From: an uncultured Methylopila sp.
GTDB taxonomy: Bacteria; Pseudomonadota; Alphaproteobacteria; Rhizobiales; Methylopilaceae
DNA: 57,700 nucleotides
Assembly: GCA_902168115.1 (NCBI GenBank)
Contig: CABHPB010000013.1
Location: forward strand, 1 to 57,700
Direction: 5' to 3'
Below, one piece after another: positions 7,337 to 16,690 of the stretch (the stretch's first letter is position 1; every line of letters starts with the position of its first letter). A program made the position numbers and the translations under genes. The notes under the pieces were generated by a model. It saw only the letters and a program-made list of their open reading frames with translations, ran no database searches and was not told where the DNA came from.

Positions 7337-8287
7337 TCAGGCGAGGCCGACCACCGCGAACAGGCGATCCGGATCGATCCACGTCTCGGCGACGCGCCAG
7401 CCGGCCTTCTCGGCCAGCCGCGTGAAACCGGCGAGGTCGTATTTGCGGGAATCCTCGGTGTGGATCGTCTCGCCCTCGGCGAAGGAGACCGTGCGCCCGC
7501 CGACCGAGACGGTCTGGTCGCCGAGGCTGACGAGATGCATCTCGATCGCGGACTTCGCCTCGTTCCAGCGCGCCTCGTGGGCGAACTTCGCGAGGTCGAA
7601 ACCGGCGCCGAGCTCGCGGTTGATCCGGGCGAGCAGGTTCAGGTTGAAGGCCGCCGTGACGCCCGCCGCGTCGTCATAGGCGGCGAGCAGCGTGGAAAGG
7701 GCCTTGCGGAGGTCGACGCCGACGATCGCCTTGCCGCCCGCGCCGACATGGCCGCGCATGCGCGCCAGAAGCTCGACGGCGTCAGGCGGAGCGAGGTTGC
7801 CGATGGTCGAGCCGGGGAAGAACGCGACGCGCGGCGGCAGTTTTGGAAGGTCCGCCGGCAGGTCGAAGTCGTCGGTGAAGTCGGCGACGACGGGCCGGAT
7901 CTCGATGTAAGGGAAGCGCCGTTCGATGCGTTCGGCGGCGGTGACGAGGAAGTCGCCGGCGATGTCGACGGGCACGTATAGCGCGGGGCTTTCGAGCGCG
8001 CCGAGCAGGATCTCGGTTTTCACGCCCGCTCCGGCGCCGTATTCGATCAGCACCGCCCGCGCGCCGCAGAACCGCGCCATGTCGGCGGCGTGGGTCCTGA
8101 GGATCGAGGTCTCGGTGCGGGTCGGATAGTATTCAGGGAGCTGAGTAATCTCCTCGAACAGCTCCGACCCGCGGTCGTCATAGAGCCAGCGGCTCGGCAG
8201 CGTCTTGCGCGCAGCGGTCAGGCCGGCGAGCACGTCGGCGCGAAACGCCTCGCGCTGGGCGGCCCGGAAATCGACGCGTTCGAGCAT
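7337..8287 (-). CDS. egtD: L-histidine N-alpha-methyltransferase (ergothioneine)
   Basis: 316 residues. EgtD transfers three methyl groups from SAM to histidine to give hercynine, the first step of ergothioneine synthesis. The N-terminal SRWLYDDRGSELFEEITQLPEYYPTRTE block (seen here from about residue 32) is the family signature, and LIEYGAGAGVKTEILL is the SAM-binding loop. FFPGSTIGNL is also typical. Its ATG directly abuts the TGA of egtB (TGAATG), so the two are co-transcribed and probably translationally coupled, with egtB first. Confidence 0.93.
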   Translation of the reverse strand: MLERVDFRAAQREAFRADVLAGLTAARKTLPSRWLYDDRGSELFEEITQLPEYYPTRTETSILRTHAADMARFCGARAVLIEYGAGAGVKTEILLGALESPALYVPVDIAGDFLVTAAERIERRFPYIEIRPVVADFTDDFDLPADLPKLPPRVAFFPGSTIGNLAPPDAVELLARMRGHVGAGGKAIVGVDLRKALSTLLAAYDDAAGVTAAFNLNLLARINRELGAGFDLAKFAHEARWNEAKSAIEMHLVSLGDQTVSVGGRTVSFAEGETIHTEDSRKYDLAGFTRLAEKAGWRVAETWIDPDRLFAVVGLA

Positions 8288-9562
8288 TCAGGCGTCCTCG
8301 GCGAGGCGCAGGCCGGAGAACTGCCAGCGCTTGTCGGGCTGGAAGAAGTTCCGGTAGGTCGCGCGGATATGGCCGGTGGGCGTCGCGCAGGAGCCGCCGC
8401 GCAGCACGTACTGGCCGTTCATGAACTTGCCGTTGTATTCGCCGACCGCGCCCTCGGCCGGCTTGAAGCCCGGATAGGGCGTGAAGGGGCTGCGGGTCCA
8501 TTCCCAGACGTCGCCGAACATCTGGCGCAGGCCCGGGCGTCCGGGTTCGGCGGGCTTCGGCCTCAGCCGCCCCGCGCCGCCGTCCGCGAAATTGCCCGCG
8601 AGGGCCAGCCCTTCGGAGGCCCGTTCCCACTCGATTTCCGTCGGCAGCCGCTTGCCGGCCCAGGAGGCGAAGGCGTCGGCCTCGAAATAGCTGACATGGG
8701 TGACGGGCGCGTCGGGATCGACCGGCTGCATGCCGCGCAGCGTCATCGACCAGAACTCGCCGTCGCGCTCCTCCCAGTAGAACGGCGCGCTCCAACCCTC
8801 GGCGAGGATCGTCGCCCAGCCGTCGGAGAGCCAGAGCAGCGGATCGCGATAACCGCCGTCGCGGATGAACTCGATCCACTCGCCGTTGGTGATGCAGCGG
8901 TCGGCGATGCGGAACGGCTCGAGAAGCGCGCGATGGCGTGGGCCCTCGCAGTCATAGGCGAAGCCGTCGCCGTTATGGCCGATCTCGACGATCCCGCCGT
9001 CGAAGCCGAGCATGCGCGCCGTTCCCGGTCCCTGCGCCACCGGCAGCGGCGTCGGATCCCTGTAGGCGGGCTTCAGCGGGTTCTGGGCGAAGAGATGCAG
9101 GATGTCGGTGAGCAGAAGCTCCTGATGCTGCTGCTCGTGGTTCAGGCCGAGCTCGATCAGGTCCAGCACGTCCGGGGACGGATCGCCGGCCAGCAGCTGC
9201 GCCGCCGCGGCGTCGACATGAGCCCGGTAGGCGAGCACGCGGTCGAGATGCGGGCGGGTGATCATCCCGCGACGTGGCCGGGGCTGCCGCTCGCCGACGC
9301 TCTCGTAATAGGAGTTGAACAGGTAGTTGAAGCTGTCGTCGAAGGTCCGGTAACCGGGCAAATTCGGCTTCAGCACCATGGTCTCGAAGAACCAGGTGAC
9401 GTGCGCGAGATGCCATTTGGCGGGGCTCGCGTCGGCCATTGACTGCACCGTGGCGTCCGCGTCGGAAAGCGGCGCGGCGAGCGTGGCGCTGTCGTGGCGC
9501 ACGCGGGCATAGGCTTCAGCGAGTTCGGGCGCGGGACTTGTCTTGCGTGCCGGATCGGCCAT
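8288..9562 (-). CDS. egtB: Ergothioneine biosynthesis sulfoxide synthase EgtB
   Basis: 424 residues. An N-terminal DinB-like four-helix domain is followed by a formylglycine-enzyme-type (FGE-sulfatase) domain. Iron ligands are visible: H51 in KWHLAH and the HX3HXE motif H142-EQQ-H146-Q-E148. The C-terminal part has the expected WEWTRSPFTPYPGF and GGSCATPTGHIRATYRNFF. EgtB joins hercynine to a thiol substrate with O2. No egtA, egtC or egtE is adjacent, so the cell either uses cysteine directly, as some EgtB types do, or encodes these elsewhere. First gene of the egtB-egtD unit. Confidence 0.93.
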   Translation of the reverse strand: MADPARKTSPAPELAEAYARVRHDSATLAAPLSDADATVQSMADASPAKWHLAHVTWFFETMVLKPNLPGYRTFDDSFNYLFNSYYESVGERQPRPRRGMITRPHLDRVLAYRAHVDAAAAQLLAGDPSPDVLDLIELGLNHEQQHQELLLTDILHLFAQNPLKPAYRDPTPLPVAQGPGTARMLGFDGGIVEIGHNGDGFAYDCEGPRHRALLEPFRIADRCITNGEWIEFIRDGGYRDPLLWLSDGWATILAEGWSAPFYWEERDGEFWSMTLRGMQPVDPDAPVTHVSYFEADAFASWAGKRLPTEIEWERASEGLALAGNFADGGAGRLRPKPAEPGRPGLRQMFGDVWEWTRSPFTPYPGFKPAEGAVGEYNGKFMNGQYVLRGGSCATPTGHIRATYRNFFQPDKRWQFSGLRLAEDA

Positions 9563-9750
9563 TCAAACGCTCCTTGCGGCCTGCGACGTCCCTACGCGCC
9601 GTCGGGGGACGTCGTTACGCAGGCGGCAGGCCTTCGGCTTTCGAGCGCACAACAGGCAGCGCAGGACTAAGTTCCCGGATGCTCCGCGCGCTTGCGCAAG
9701 ATTCGACTCCTCACCTCGCAACGGCGATCGAGGCAGTGAAAAGACACGCC

Positions 9751-10341
9751 TCAGCGCGGCCGGCGCAGCATGGGCACGAGCTCGGGCGAAGAGCCGGCCC
9801 GAATCACGCCGGCCCTCTCGAAACCAAAGCGCTCATAGAGGCTGATGTTGGCCGGGTTGCTGGACTCGAGATAGGCGGGCAGCCCGTCCCGGTCGCAGAG
9901 CGCCAGGCCATGGCGGAGCAGCGCCGCGCCGAGGCCCTGTCCCTGCCGGGCGGGATCGACGCCTATCATCGGCAGATACCAGTGCGGCTCCTTGGGATGG
10001 CGCTCGTCCATCTGCTCGAGCACCGCCCCGACCTCACCCTTCAGAGCGTCCGGAACCGCTTCATCGAACACGGCGCCCAGCGCCTCCTCGTCCGGCTCGA
10101 CGCCCGGCGGCAGCCAAAGAGCGGCGGCCGCGCCACCCCCGGCCTCATGCGCCGAACCGTGCTCGAACGCTCTGCCGCCGAAGGCATGGGCGATCCTCGG
10201 AAAGTACGTCAGGAACCGGTCCGGCTCCGCGAGCGACCAGCGCGCCATGGGATCGGCGGCGAAGGCGAGCGTCATGGTCGCGGCCACGCGCTGTACGTCG
10301 TCGGGGCCGGACTCGGATACGGACGGTTCGGGCGACGTCAC
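9751..10341 (-). CDS. GNAT-family N-acetyltransferase
   Basis: 196 residues. The acetyl-CoA loop is IGVDPARQGQGLGAALL, followed by AYLESSNPANISLYERFGFE, the usual GNAT beta5-alpha4 segment. MTLAFAADPMARWSL near the N terminus is found in the branch that acts on small amines or antibiotics, but substrate cannot be named. It lies between ppdK and egtB, on the same strand as both, with about 95 and 190 bp gaps, so co-transcription is uncertain. Confidence 0.85.
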   Translation of the reverse strand: MTSPEPSVSESGPDDVQRVAATMTLAFAADPMARWSLAEPDRFLTYFPRIAHAFGGRAFEHGSAHEAGGGAAAALWLPPGVEPDEEALGAVFDEAVPDALKGEVGAVLEQMDERHPKEPHWYLPMIGVDPARQGQGLGAALLRHGLALCDRDGLPAYLESSNPANISLYERFGFERAGVIRAGSSPELVPMLRRPR

Positions 10342-10436
10342 GTTGCGTCCTCCGGCGAATGCTCCGGAGCGAGCAATAGCCCCGTAGCGTCCGCGGATCT
10401 AGAACATAACGTGAACTTGATGCGCCGATCGACCGT

Positions 10437-13139
10437 TCAGCCGCCCTTCGGCTTGTCCGCCTTCGCCTTGAGCGTCGCCTGCGCCGCCGCGAGCCGGGCG
10501 ATCGGCACACGGAATGGGGAGCAGGAGACGTAGTCGAGGCCGACCTCCTCGCAGAACTCGATCGAGGCCGGGTCGCCGCCGTGCTCGCCACAGATGCCGA
10601 GCTTGATCTTCGGCCGCACGGCCCTGCCCCGCTCCGCCGCGATCTCGACCAGCTCGCCGACGCCCTCGCGGTCGATCGTGACGAACGGATCGAACGGCAG
10701 CAGCTTCTTCTGGACGTAATGGCCGAGGAAGGGCGCTGCGTCGTCGCGGCTGACGCCGAGACCGGTCTGCGTCAGGTCGTTGGTGCCGAAGGAAAAGAAC
10801 TCGGCCGTCTCGGCGATGTCGCCTGCGCGCAGCGCGGCGCGCGGCAGTTCGATCATCGTGCCGACCTGATATTTGATCTTCGAGCCGGACTCCTCCTCCA
10901 CCGCCTTCGCCATGGCGTCGATACGCGCCTTCACGAAGTCGAAGTCGGGCCGCCCGACCACCAGCGGCACCATCACCTCGCAGGTGACCGCCTCGCCCGT
11001 CGACTTCTCGGCCTCGACGGCGGCCTCGAAGATCGCGCGGGCCTGCATCTCGGCGATCTCGGGGAAGGCGATGGCGAGGCGGCAGCCGCGGAAGCCGAGC
11101 ATCGGGTTGAACTCGGCGAGTTCCTGCGCCCGTCCGCGCAGCTTGTCGGGGTCGGCGCCCATCGCGGCCGCGACCTCGGCGATGTCCTCGTCGCTGTGCG
11201 GCAGGAACTCGTGCAGCGGCGGGTCGAGCAGGCGGATGGTGACGGGCAGGCCCTTCATGATCTCGAACAGGTCGCGGAAGTCGGCCTTCTGGAACGGCAG
11301 CAGCTTGGCGAGCGCCTTGCGGCGGCCGGCCTCGTCGTCGGCCAGGATCATCTCGCGCACCGCGACGATGCGGGCCTCGTCGAAGAACATGTGCTCGGTG
11401 CGTGCGAGGCCGATGCCCTCAGCGCCGAAGTTGAGAGCCGCGCGGGCGTCGTCCGGCGTCTCGGCGTTGGCGCGGATCTTCATGCGGCGGATTTCGTCCG
11501 CCCAGCCGATCAGCGTCGCGAAGTCGCCGGAGAGCTCCGGCTCGATCATGGCGACGGCGCCGTCGATCACCTGGCCGGTCGAGCCGTCGATCGTGATGAC
11601 GTCGCCGGCCCTGAACACCTTTCCGCCGACGGTGAGCGTGCCGGCCTTCTCGTCGATGCGCAGCGAGCCCGCGCCCGAAACGCAGGGCTTGCCCATGCCG
11701 CGCGCGACGACGGCGGCATGGCTCGTCATGCCGCCGCGGGTGGTGAGGATGCCAGCCGAGACATGCATGCCGGAGATGTCCTCGGGCGAAGTCTCGGCGC
11801 GCACGAGGATGACAGCCTTGCGCTTCTTGTCCTCGTCGAGCCGGCCCGCCGCCTCCTCGGCGGCTTCGGACGAGAACACGATCTCGCCCTGCGCGGCGCC
11901 CGGCGAGGCTGGAAGCCCGGTCGCGATGATCTTGCGCTCGGCCTTGGGGTCGATCGTCGGGTGAAGCAGCTGGTCGAGCGAGGCCGGCTCGATGCGCGCG
12001 ACCGCTTCCTCCTTCGTGATGACGCCCTCGTTGACGAAATCGACTGCGATCTTGATCGCCGCCTTGGTCGTGCGCTTGCCGGAGCGGGCCTGCAGCATCC
12101 AGAGCTTGCCGCTCTCGACCGTGAATTCGAGGTCCTGCATGTCGCGATAGTGCGCCTCGAGCTTGCGCGACGTCTCGAGGAACTCCGCGAACACCTCGGG
12201 CATGCGCGCCTCGAGCGAGGGCGCGTCGACCTTGCCTTCCGCGCGCGCGGCTTCCGTGATCGGCTGCGGGGTGCGGATGCCGGCGACGACGTCCTCGCCC
12301 TGCGCGTTGACGAGGAACTCGCCATAGAGGCTGTTCGCGCCGGTCGACGGGTCGCGGGTGAAGGCGACGCCGGTCGCAGAGGTGTCGCCCATGTTGCCGA
12401 ACACCATCGCCTGGACGTTGACCGCCGTGCCCCAGTCCTCGGGGATGTGGTTGAGCTTGCGGTAGGTGATGGCGCGGGCGTTCATCCACGAGGAGAACAC
12501 GGCCCCGACCGCGCCCCAGAGCTGCTTGTTCGGATCCTGCGGGAAGGGCTCGTCGAGCTCCTCCTCGACCTTGGCCTTGTAGCTCGCGACCAGCGCGACG
12601 AGGTCTTCTGCGTCGAGCTCTGTGTCCTCGGTGACGCCCCTCTCCTCCTTCAGCCCCTCGAGGATCTCCTCGAAGACGTAGTGGTCGACGCCGAGCACGA
12701 CGTCGCCATACATCTGGATGAAGCGGCGGTAGCTGTCATAGGCGAAGCGGCGGTTGTCGGCGCCGGCGGCGATCGCCTCGACCGTCTGGTCGTTGAGGCC
12801 GAGGTTGAGGATCGTGTCCATCATGCCCGGCATCGAGGCGCGAGAGCCGGAGCGGACCGACACGAGCAGCGGGTTCTCGGCGTCGCCGAACTTGCGGCCG
12901 GTGATCGCCTCGATGTGCTCAAGGCCCTTGGCGACCTGATGCTCCAGCTCGGCCGGATAGCTGCGGCCGTTGGCGTAGAAATGCGTGCAGACCTCGGTGG
13001 TGATGGTGAAGCCGGGCGGCACCGGCAGGCCGATCGCAGCCATCTCGGCGAGATTCGCGCCCTTGCCGCCGAGCAGGTCGCGCATCGCCGCGCTCCCTTC
13101 CGCCTTGCCGCCGCCGAAGGTGAGCACCCACTTGGTCAT
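10437..13139 (-). CDS. ppdK: Pyruvate, phosphate dikinase
   Basis: 900 residues, full length. The N-terminal ATP-grasp domain starts with KWVLTFGGGKAEGSAAMRDL and LGGKGANLAEM. The swivelling phosphohistidine domain has H474 in GGMTSHAAVVARGMGKPC. The C-terminal pyruvate-binding barrel has CGEHGGDPASIEF with the catalytic Cys and SFGTNDLTQ. The enzyme interconverts pyruvate + ATP + Pi and phosphoenolpyruvate + AMP + PPi. In serine-cycle or gluconeogenic alphaproteobacteria it supplies PEP. A long antisense open frame (10581-13142, plus strand) is a composition shadow. Confidence 0.96.
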   Translation of the reverse strand: MTKWVLTFGGGKAEGSAAMRDLLGGKGANLAEMAAIGLPVPPGFTITTEVCTHFYANGRSYPAELEHQVAKGLEHIEAITGRKFGDAENPLLVSVRSGSRASMPGMMDTILNLGLNDQTVEAIAAGADNRRFAYDSYRRFIQMYGDVVLGVDHYVFEEILEGLKEERGVTEDTELDAEDLVALVASYKAKVEEELDEPFPQDPNKQLWGAVGAVFSSWMNARAITYRKLNHIPEDWGTAVNVQAMVFGNMGDTSATGVAFTRDPSTGANSLYGEFLVNAQGEDVVAGIRTPQPITEAARAEGKVDAPSLEARMPEVFAEFLETSRKLEAHYRDMQDLEFTVESGKLWMLQARSGKRTTKAAIKIAVDFVNEGVITKEEAVARIEPASLDQLLHPTIDPKAERKIIATGLPASPGAAQGEIVFSSEAAEEAAGRLDEDKKRKAVILVRAETSPEDISGMHVSAGILTTRGGMTSHAAVVARGMGKPCVSGAGSLRIDEKAGTLTVGGKVFRAGDVITIDGSTGQVIDGAVAMIEPELSGDFATLIGWADEIRRMKIRANAETPDDARAALNFGAEGIGLARTEHMFFDEARIVAVREMILADDEAGRRKALAKLLPFQKADFRDLFEIMKGLPVTIRLLDPPLHEFLPHSDEDIAEVAAAMGADPDKLRGRAQELAEFNPMLGFRGCRLAIAFPEIAEMQARAIFEAAVEAEKSTGEAVTCEVMVPLVVGRPDFDFVKARIDAMAKAVEEESGSKIKYQVGTMIELPRAALRAGDIAETAEFFSFGTNDLTQTGLGVSRDDAAPFLGHYVQKKLLPFDPFVTIDREGVGELVEIAAERGRAVRPKIKLGICGEHGGDPASIEFCEEVGLDYVSCSPFRVPIARLAAAQATLKAKADKPKGG

Positions 13140-13328
13140 TGATTTCGCTCCCCGAGGGAAAAGCCTTCATTTCGCAGGCGCCAGATGGACCCCGCACGTC
13201 CGCTTGGCAAGCATGGCGTGCGGGCGCCAGCGGCGGCGCGCGGGCTGGTGCCTGTCGTCGCAAGGATGTGCTAGGTAGCCCCTCCCGCGGACGCCAGACC
13301 GTCCGACGACCTGCAGCCCGGCCGCTCC

Positions 13329-14126
13329 GTGACCCTCCCGACCAGCGTCAGCTCGACGCCGATCCTCGGCGCTTCCATCCCGCGGTCCGGCCACGGCCAC
13401 CTGTCGCGGCTGATGCGGCGCTACTACGCCGACGACCTGCGCTATTGCGCGACCTATGTGATCGCGGACTGCTGCAGGCAGACGCCCTGCGTGAAGACCG
13501 AGGGCCGTCCGCTCGTCTTCCAGAAGAGCCACGACTTCGCCTTCCGCATGCCGGCCGACGTTCCAGACGCGCTCTACCTGATCCAGCACCGGCATCCGGT
13601 GCCGAACGCGATGTCCGGCGCGGAGCTCAGGGGGCGCGAACGAGGCATGAAGCCGGCCTCGGCGGGCCTCGTCGCGCGCTGGAAGTTCTACGATTTCCTC
13701 GCCGAGCGCCTCGCCTACTATCGGCGCTTCCACGACAAGTGGATCGTCACGCCGCCGGCGCGTTCCGTGGAGATCGCCCATGAGCGCCTCGAAGCCGATC
13801 CCGCCGGGGTGCTGCGCGACATCGACGCCGCGCTCGGTCGCGACCCGGACGAGGCGCTGATCGCGCAGACCTGCGAGGCGCTGGCCGAGCGCGGCGGGCG
13901 CAAGGCTGTCGTCTACAAGCCGCGCGAGCCGCAGGAGAGCGCGTTCTTCGACCGGCCGGCGCTCGCGGCCTTCGAGGCGGCGGTGATCGAGGAATGCCCG
14001 GGCTTCGGCTACGCGACGACGCTCGGCGGCGCGCGCTGGCGCTCGCATCCGCTCTGGACCCTCGCGCGCCTCAGGCACGAATATGGCCGCCCGACGCCCC
14101 GCAGGCGCACGGCCGAATTCGACTGA
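13329..14126 (+). CDS. Sulfotransferase-like protein
   Basis: 265 residues, GTG start. GASIPRSGHGHLSRLM at the N terminus matches the 5'-phosphosulfate loop of PAPS-dependent sulfotransferases, and LYLIQHRHPVPNAMSG matches the 3'-phosphate segment (normally RDP). The acceptor is unknown; neighbours give no glycan or lipid context. It converges on the next sulfotransferase-like gene with only 3 bp between stops. Confidence 0.65.
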   Translation: MTLPTSVSSTPILGASIPRSGHGHLSRLMRRYYADDLRYCATYVIADCCRQTPCVKTEGRPLVFQKSHDFAFRMPADVPDALYLIQHRHPVPNAMSGAELRGRERGMKPASAGLVARWKFYDFLAERLAYYRRFHDKWIVTPPARSVEIAHERLEADPAGVLRDIDAALGRDPDEALIAQTCEALAERGGRKAVVYKPREPQESAFFDRPALAAFEAAVIEECPGFGYATTLGGARWRSHPLWTLARLRHEYGRPTPRRRTAEFD

Positions 14127-14129
14127 CCC

Positions 14130-15146
14130 TTACGCCGCCGGACGCTCCGTCTCGGGATCGAGATCGTCCTCGGCCGGCGTCTCCTGCGCGTCGGCGGAGC
14201 GCGGCTCGGCCTTGATCAGGCGGCAGCCGAGAGCGGAGATCGCGTCGAGATCGGCGTTGAAGCGCGCGTCGAGCGCGGCGAGTTCCTCCGGTGCGAAGAG
14301 CGAGAACTTCTCGTCCGGCTTGTCGAACTGGAAGCGGGCGATCGCACGGGCGAGGCCGGCGTGCTCGTTCTCGCTCAGCATGTCGGAGACGCGGTCGAGC
14401 ACGGCGAGGCCCTTGCGGCTGAGCGACGGCAGGCTGGCGCGATCGGTCTTGGCGAAGATCCTCGGGGCGTCCTCGCCGAGCAGCGCCGCGTTGATGAGTG
14501 AGGGCCGCTTGGCGAACTCGTCATAGGTCCAGACCACCACGCGGTCCGCTCCCGCCGCGGCGCAGAGGTCGGAGACGACGTCGGTCCAGCCGCGCTGCAG
14601 ATCGAGGGCGCTCCGCCGAAACGTCTCGGTCTCGCGCGCCTCGCGCTTCTCGCGGCGATAGACGTAGATCGAGCTGAAATAGGCCGCGTAGTTGCGGATC
14701 GCGAAGAACAGGGTGCGGTCGCTGCTGGCTGGAAGCGCGTCGAACGCCGCGCCGATCCGGCGGCGCGCCTGCGGATAGAGCCCGTCGGGGCCGATCGCGC
14801 CGAGCATCGGGCCGGCGAGGTTCTCGTCCGACATGATCACCCGCTCCCGCCCCGCGTGGAACTCGACCATCTTGGCGAGCGGGCGCTTGAGCGACTTTCT
14901 GGCGAGCGCGTGGCCGACGCCGCCGAATCCCTCGGCCGCGTCCAGCCGGTCGGACACCTGGCGACGGAAAAAGCCGTGCGCGACCACGCCGACGCCCGCG
15001 TCGGCGAGCCGGTCCCGCTCTTCCATCAGGCGCGACTGGACGTAGGTGCTGGCCGTCTTGTGCGCGCCGGCATGCATGCAGATCAGCAAGCGAAACTCTC
15101 CGCGACGCCCCGGCGGGACGGTATCGGAGCGCAGAGGTCGCGTCAC
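14130..15146 (-). CDS. Sulfotransferase-like protein, HxGxHKT type
   Basis: 338 residues. [21 protein letters not shown] is a P-loop-like sulfotransferase start, and [20 protein letters not shown] is the matching second motif. C-terminal helical part, then an acidic tail ([13 protein letters not shown]). The start MTRPLRSDT is needed to keep the beta strand before the loop. It shares its motif pattern with the gene at 48218-49279, so the two are probably related. Divergent from mntH, sharing a 100 bp control region. Confidence 0.65.
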   Translation of the reverse strand: MTRPLRSDTVPPGRRGEFRLLICMHAGAHKTASTYVQSRLMEERDRLADAGVGVVAHGFFRRQVSDRLDAAEGFGGVGHALARKSLKRPLAKMVEFHAGRERVIMSDENLAGPMLGAIGPDGLYPQARRRIGAAFDALPASSDRTLFFAIRNYAAYFSSIYVYRREKREARETETFRRSALDLQRGWTDVVSDLCAAAGADRVVVWTYDEFAKRPSLINAALLGEDAPRIFAKTDRASLPSLSRKGLAVLDRVSDMLSENEHAGLARAIARFQFDKPDEKFSLFAPEELAALDARFNADLDAISALGCRLIKAEPRSADAQETPAEDDLDPETERPAA

Positions 15147-15169
15147 CTGCGGCGCGCCGCCTTCGCACC

Positions 15170-15222
15170 TGCAAAATTGCTCTTGCGAACCACTTGCAAA
15201 AATATTTGTTGCGAACGATTAT
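15170..15222 (+). promoter_or_regulatory. Tandem operator and promoter candidate of mntH
   Basis: Two imperfect direct repeats, TGCAAAA-(7-8)-TGCGAAC, begin at 15170 and 15195, a 25 bp shift. TTGCAA (15194-15199) and GATTAT (15217-15222) form a -35/-10 pair with a 17 bp spacer inside the second copy, so a bound repressor would block RNA polymerase. Alphaproteobacterial mntH genes are usually repressed by Mn-responsive Mur/Fur or MntR, and TGCAA half-sites fit Mur boxes. The regulator assignment is inference. Confidence 0.45.
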
Positions 15223-15246
15223 CAGAAGCAGTCGACTTCCGATCAG

Positions 15247-16617
15247 ATGCGAGCTCCTCCCCGCATGACCGACATCGCCGAGCCTCAACACCAGACCCCC
15301 TTCAGCGGATGGCGCGGACGGCCGGGCGAAGCGTCTCTCGCCGAAGTCAATGCGTCGGTTCGGGTCGGCGGCCGCACGCCGCTCCGCCGCATGCTGGCCT
15401 TCGTCGGCCCCGGCTATCTCGTGGCCGTCGGTTACATGGACCCCGGCAACTGGGCGACCTCGCTGGCGGGCGGCTCGCAGTTCGGCTACGCGCTGATGGC
15501 GGTGGTCGCGATGTCGAGCCTGATGGCGATCCTGCTGCAGGCGCTCTGCGCGCGGCTCGGCGTCGCGACCGGTCGCGACCTCGCCCAGGCCTGCCGCGAC
15601 GCCTTCCCGAAACCGATCTCCTTCCCGCTCTGGATACTGGCGGAGGCCGCGATCTGCGCGACAGATCTGGCCGAGGTCATCGGCACCGCGATCGGCCTCA
15701 ACCTGCTGTTCGGGATTCCGCTCGAGATCGGCGTCGTCCTCACCGCGCTCGACGTGTTCCTCGTTCTGATGCTTCAGCGCGTCGGGTTTCGCTGGATCGA
15801 GGCCTTCGTGATCGGCCTGCTGCTGGTCATCGCGTCGTGCTTCGCGATCCAGCTCGCGATGGCCGACCCGGATCTCGGGGCCGTCATCCGGGGTCTCGCG
15901 CCCACCACCGAACTCGTGAAAAATCGCGAGATGCTCTACATCGCGCTCGGCATCGTCGGCGCGACGGTCATGCCGCACAATCTCTACCTGCACTCCTCCG
16001 TCGTGCAGACGAGAGCCTACGGCCGCGACGACGCCGGCAAGCGCGAGGCGATCAAGTGGGCGGTCACCGACTCCACCATCGCGCTGTCCTTCGCCTTCCT
16101 GATCAACGCCTCGATCCTGATCCTTGCGGCGGCGGCCTTCCACGCCAACGGGCGCACCGAGGTCGCCGAGCTCGGCGAGGCGCACACGCTGCTCGGGCCG
16201 CTCCTCGGAGGCTCTATCGCCGCGACCGCCTTCGGCGTCGCCCTGCTTTGCTGCGGCCTCAACTCCACCGTCACCGCCACCCTCGCCGGCCAGGTCGTGA
16301 TGGAGGGTTTTCTGCGCATCCGGCTCTCGCCCTGGCTGAGGCGGCTGATCACCCGCGCGATCGCCATCGTCCCGGCGATCGTGGTGACGATCATGTATGG
16401 CGAGAGCGGCACGGCGAAGCTGCTGGTGCTGAGCCAGGTGATCCTCAGCCTCCAGCTGCCCTTCGCCGTCATTCCGCTTGTGTGGTTCACCGCGAGCCGC
16501 TCGAAGATGGGCGACTTCGTCGCCCCGCGCTGGATGAGCGTGCTCGCCGCGCTGGTGGCCGCGGTGATCGTCGCGCTCAACGTCAAGCTGGTGTTCGATT
16601 TCGCGACGGGGGCGTGA
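15247..16617 (+). CDS. mntH: NRAMP-family Mn2+/Fe2+ transporter MntH
   Basis: 456 residues with eleven or so hydrophobic segments; imports Mn2+ (and Fe2+) with protons across the inner membrane. The two metal-binding helices are clear: MDPGNW (D65-N68) in TM1 and [12 protein letters not shown] in TM6. [19 protein letters not shown] in TM3 is also typical. A second in-frame ATG at 15265 (MTDIAEPQ) is an equally possible start. The promoter region carries two operator-like repeats. Confidence 0.93.
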   Translation: MRAPPRMTDIAEPQHQTPFSGWRGRPGEASLAEVNASVRVGGRTPLRRMLAFVGPGYLVAVGYMDPGNWATSLAGGSQFGYALMAVVAMSSLMAILLQALCARLGVATGRDLAQACRDAFPKPISFPLWILAEAAICATDLAEVIGTAIGLNLLFGIPLEIGVVLTALDVFLVLMLQRVGFRWIEAFVIGLLLVIASCFAIQLAMADPDLGAVIRGLAPTTELVKNREMLYIALGIVGATVMPHNLYLHSSVVQTRAYGRDDAGKREAIKWAVTDSTIALSFAFLINASILILAAAAFHANGRTEVAELGEAHTLLGPLLGGSIAATAFGVALLCCGLNSTVTATLAGQVVMEGFLRIRLSPWLRRLITRAIAIVPAIVVTIMYGESGTAKLLVLSQVILSLQLPFAVIPLVWFTASRSKMGDFVAPRWMSVLAALVAAVIVALNVKLVFDFATGA

Positions 16618-16690
16618 CGCCCGGCGCCCGAGCGAATAGCCTCGCGCCGAAGCGGTCCCGCAGAGGCCGCCGCGAGGAGAGCTTTTCAGG

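Noticed and set aside
10581-13142. 853-codon open frame antisense to ppdK
   Set aside because: High-GC shadow; the amino-acid pattern is low-complexity Arg/Asp/Leu-rich and the other strand is clearly PpdK.
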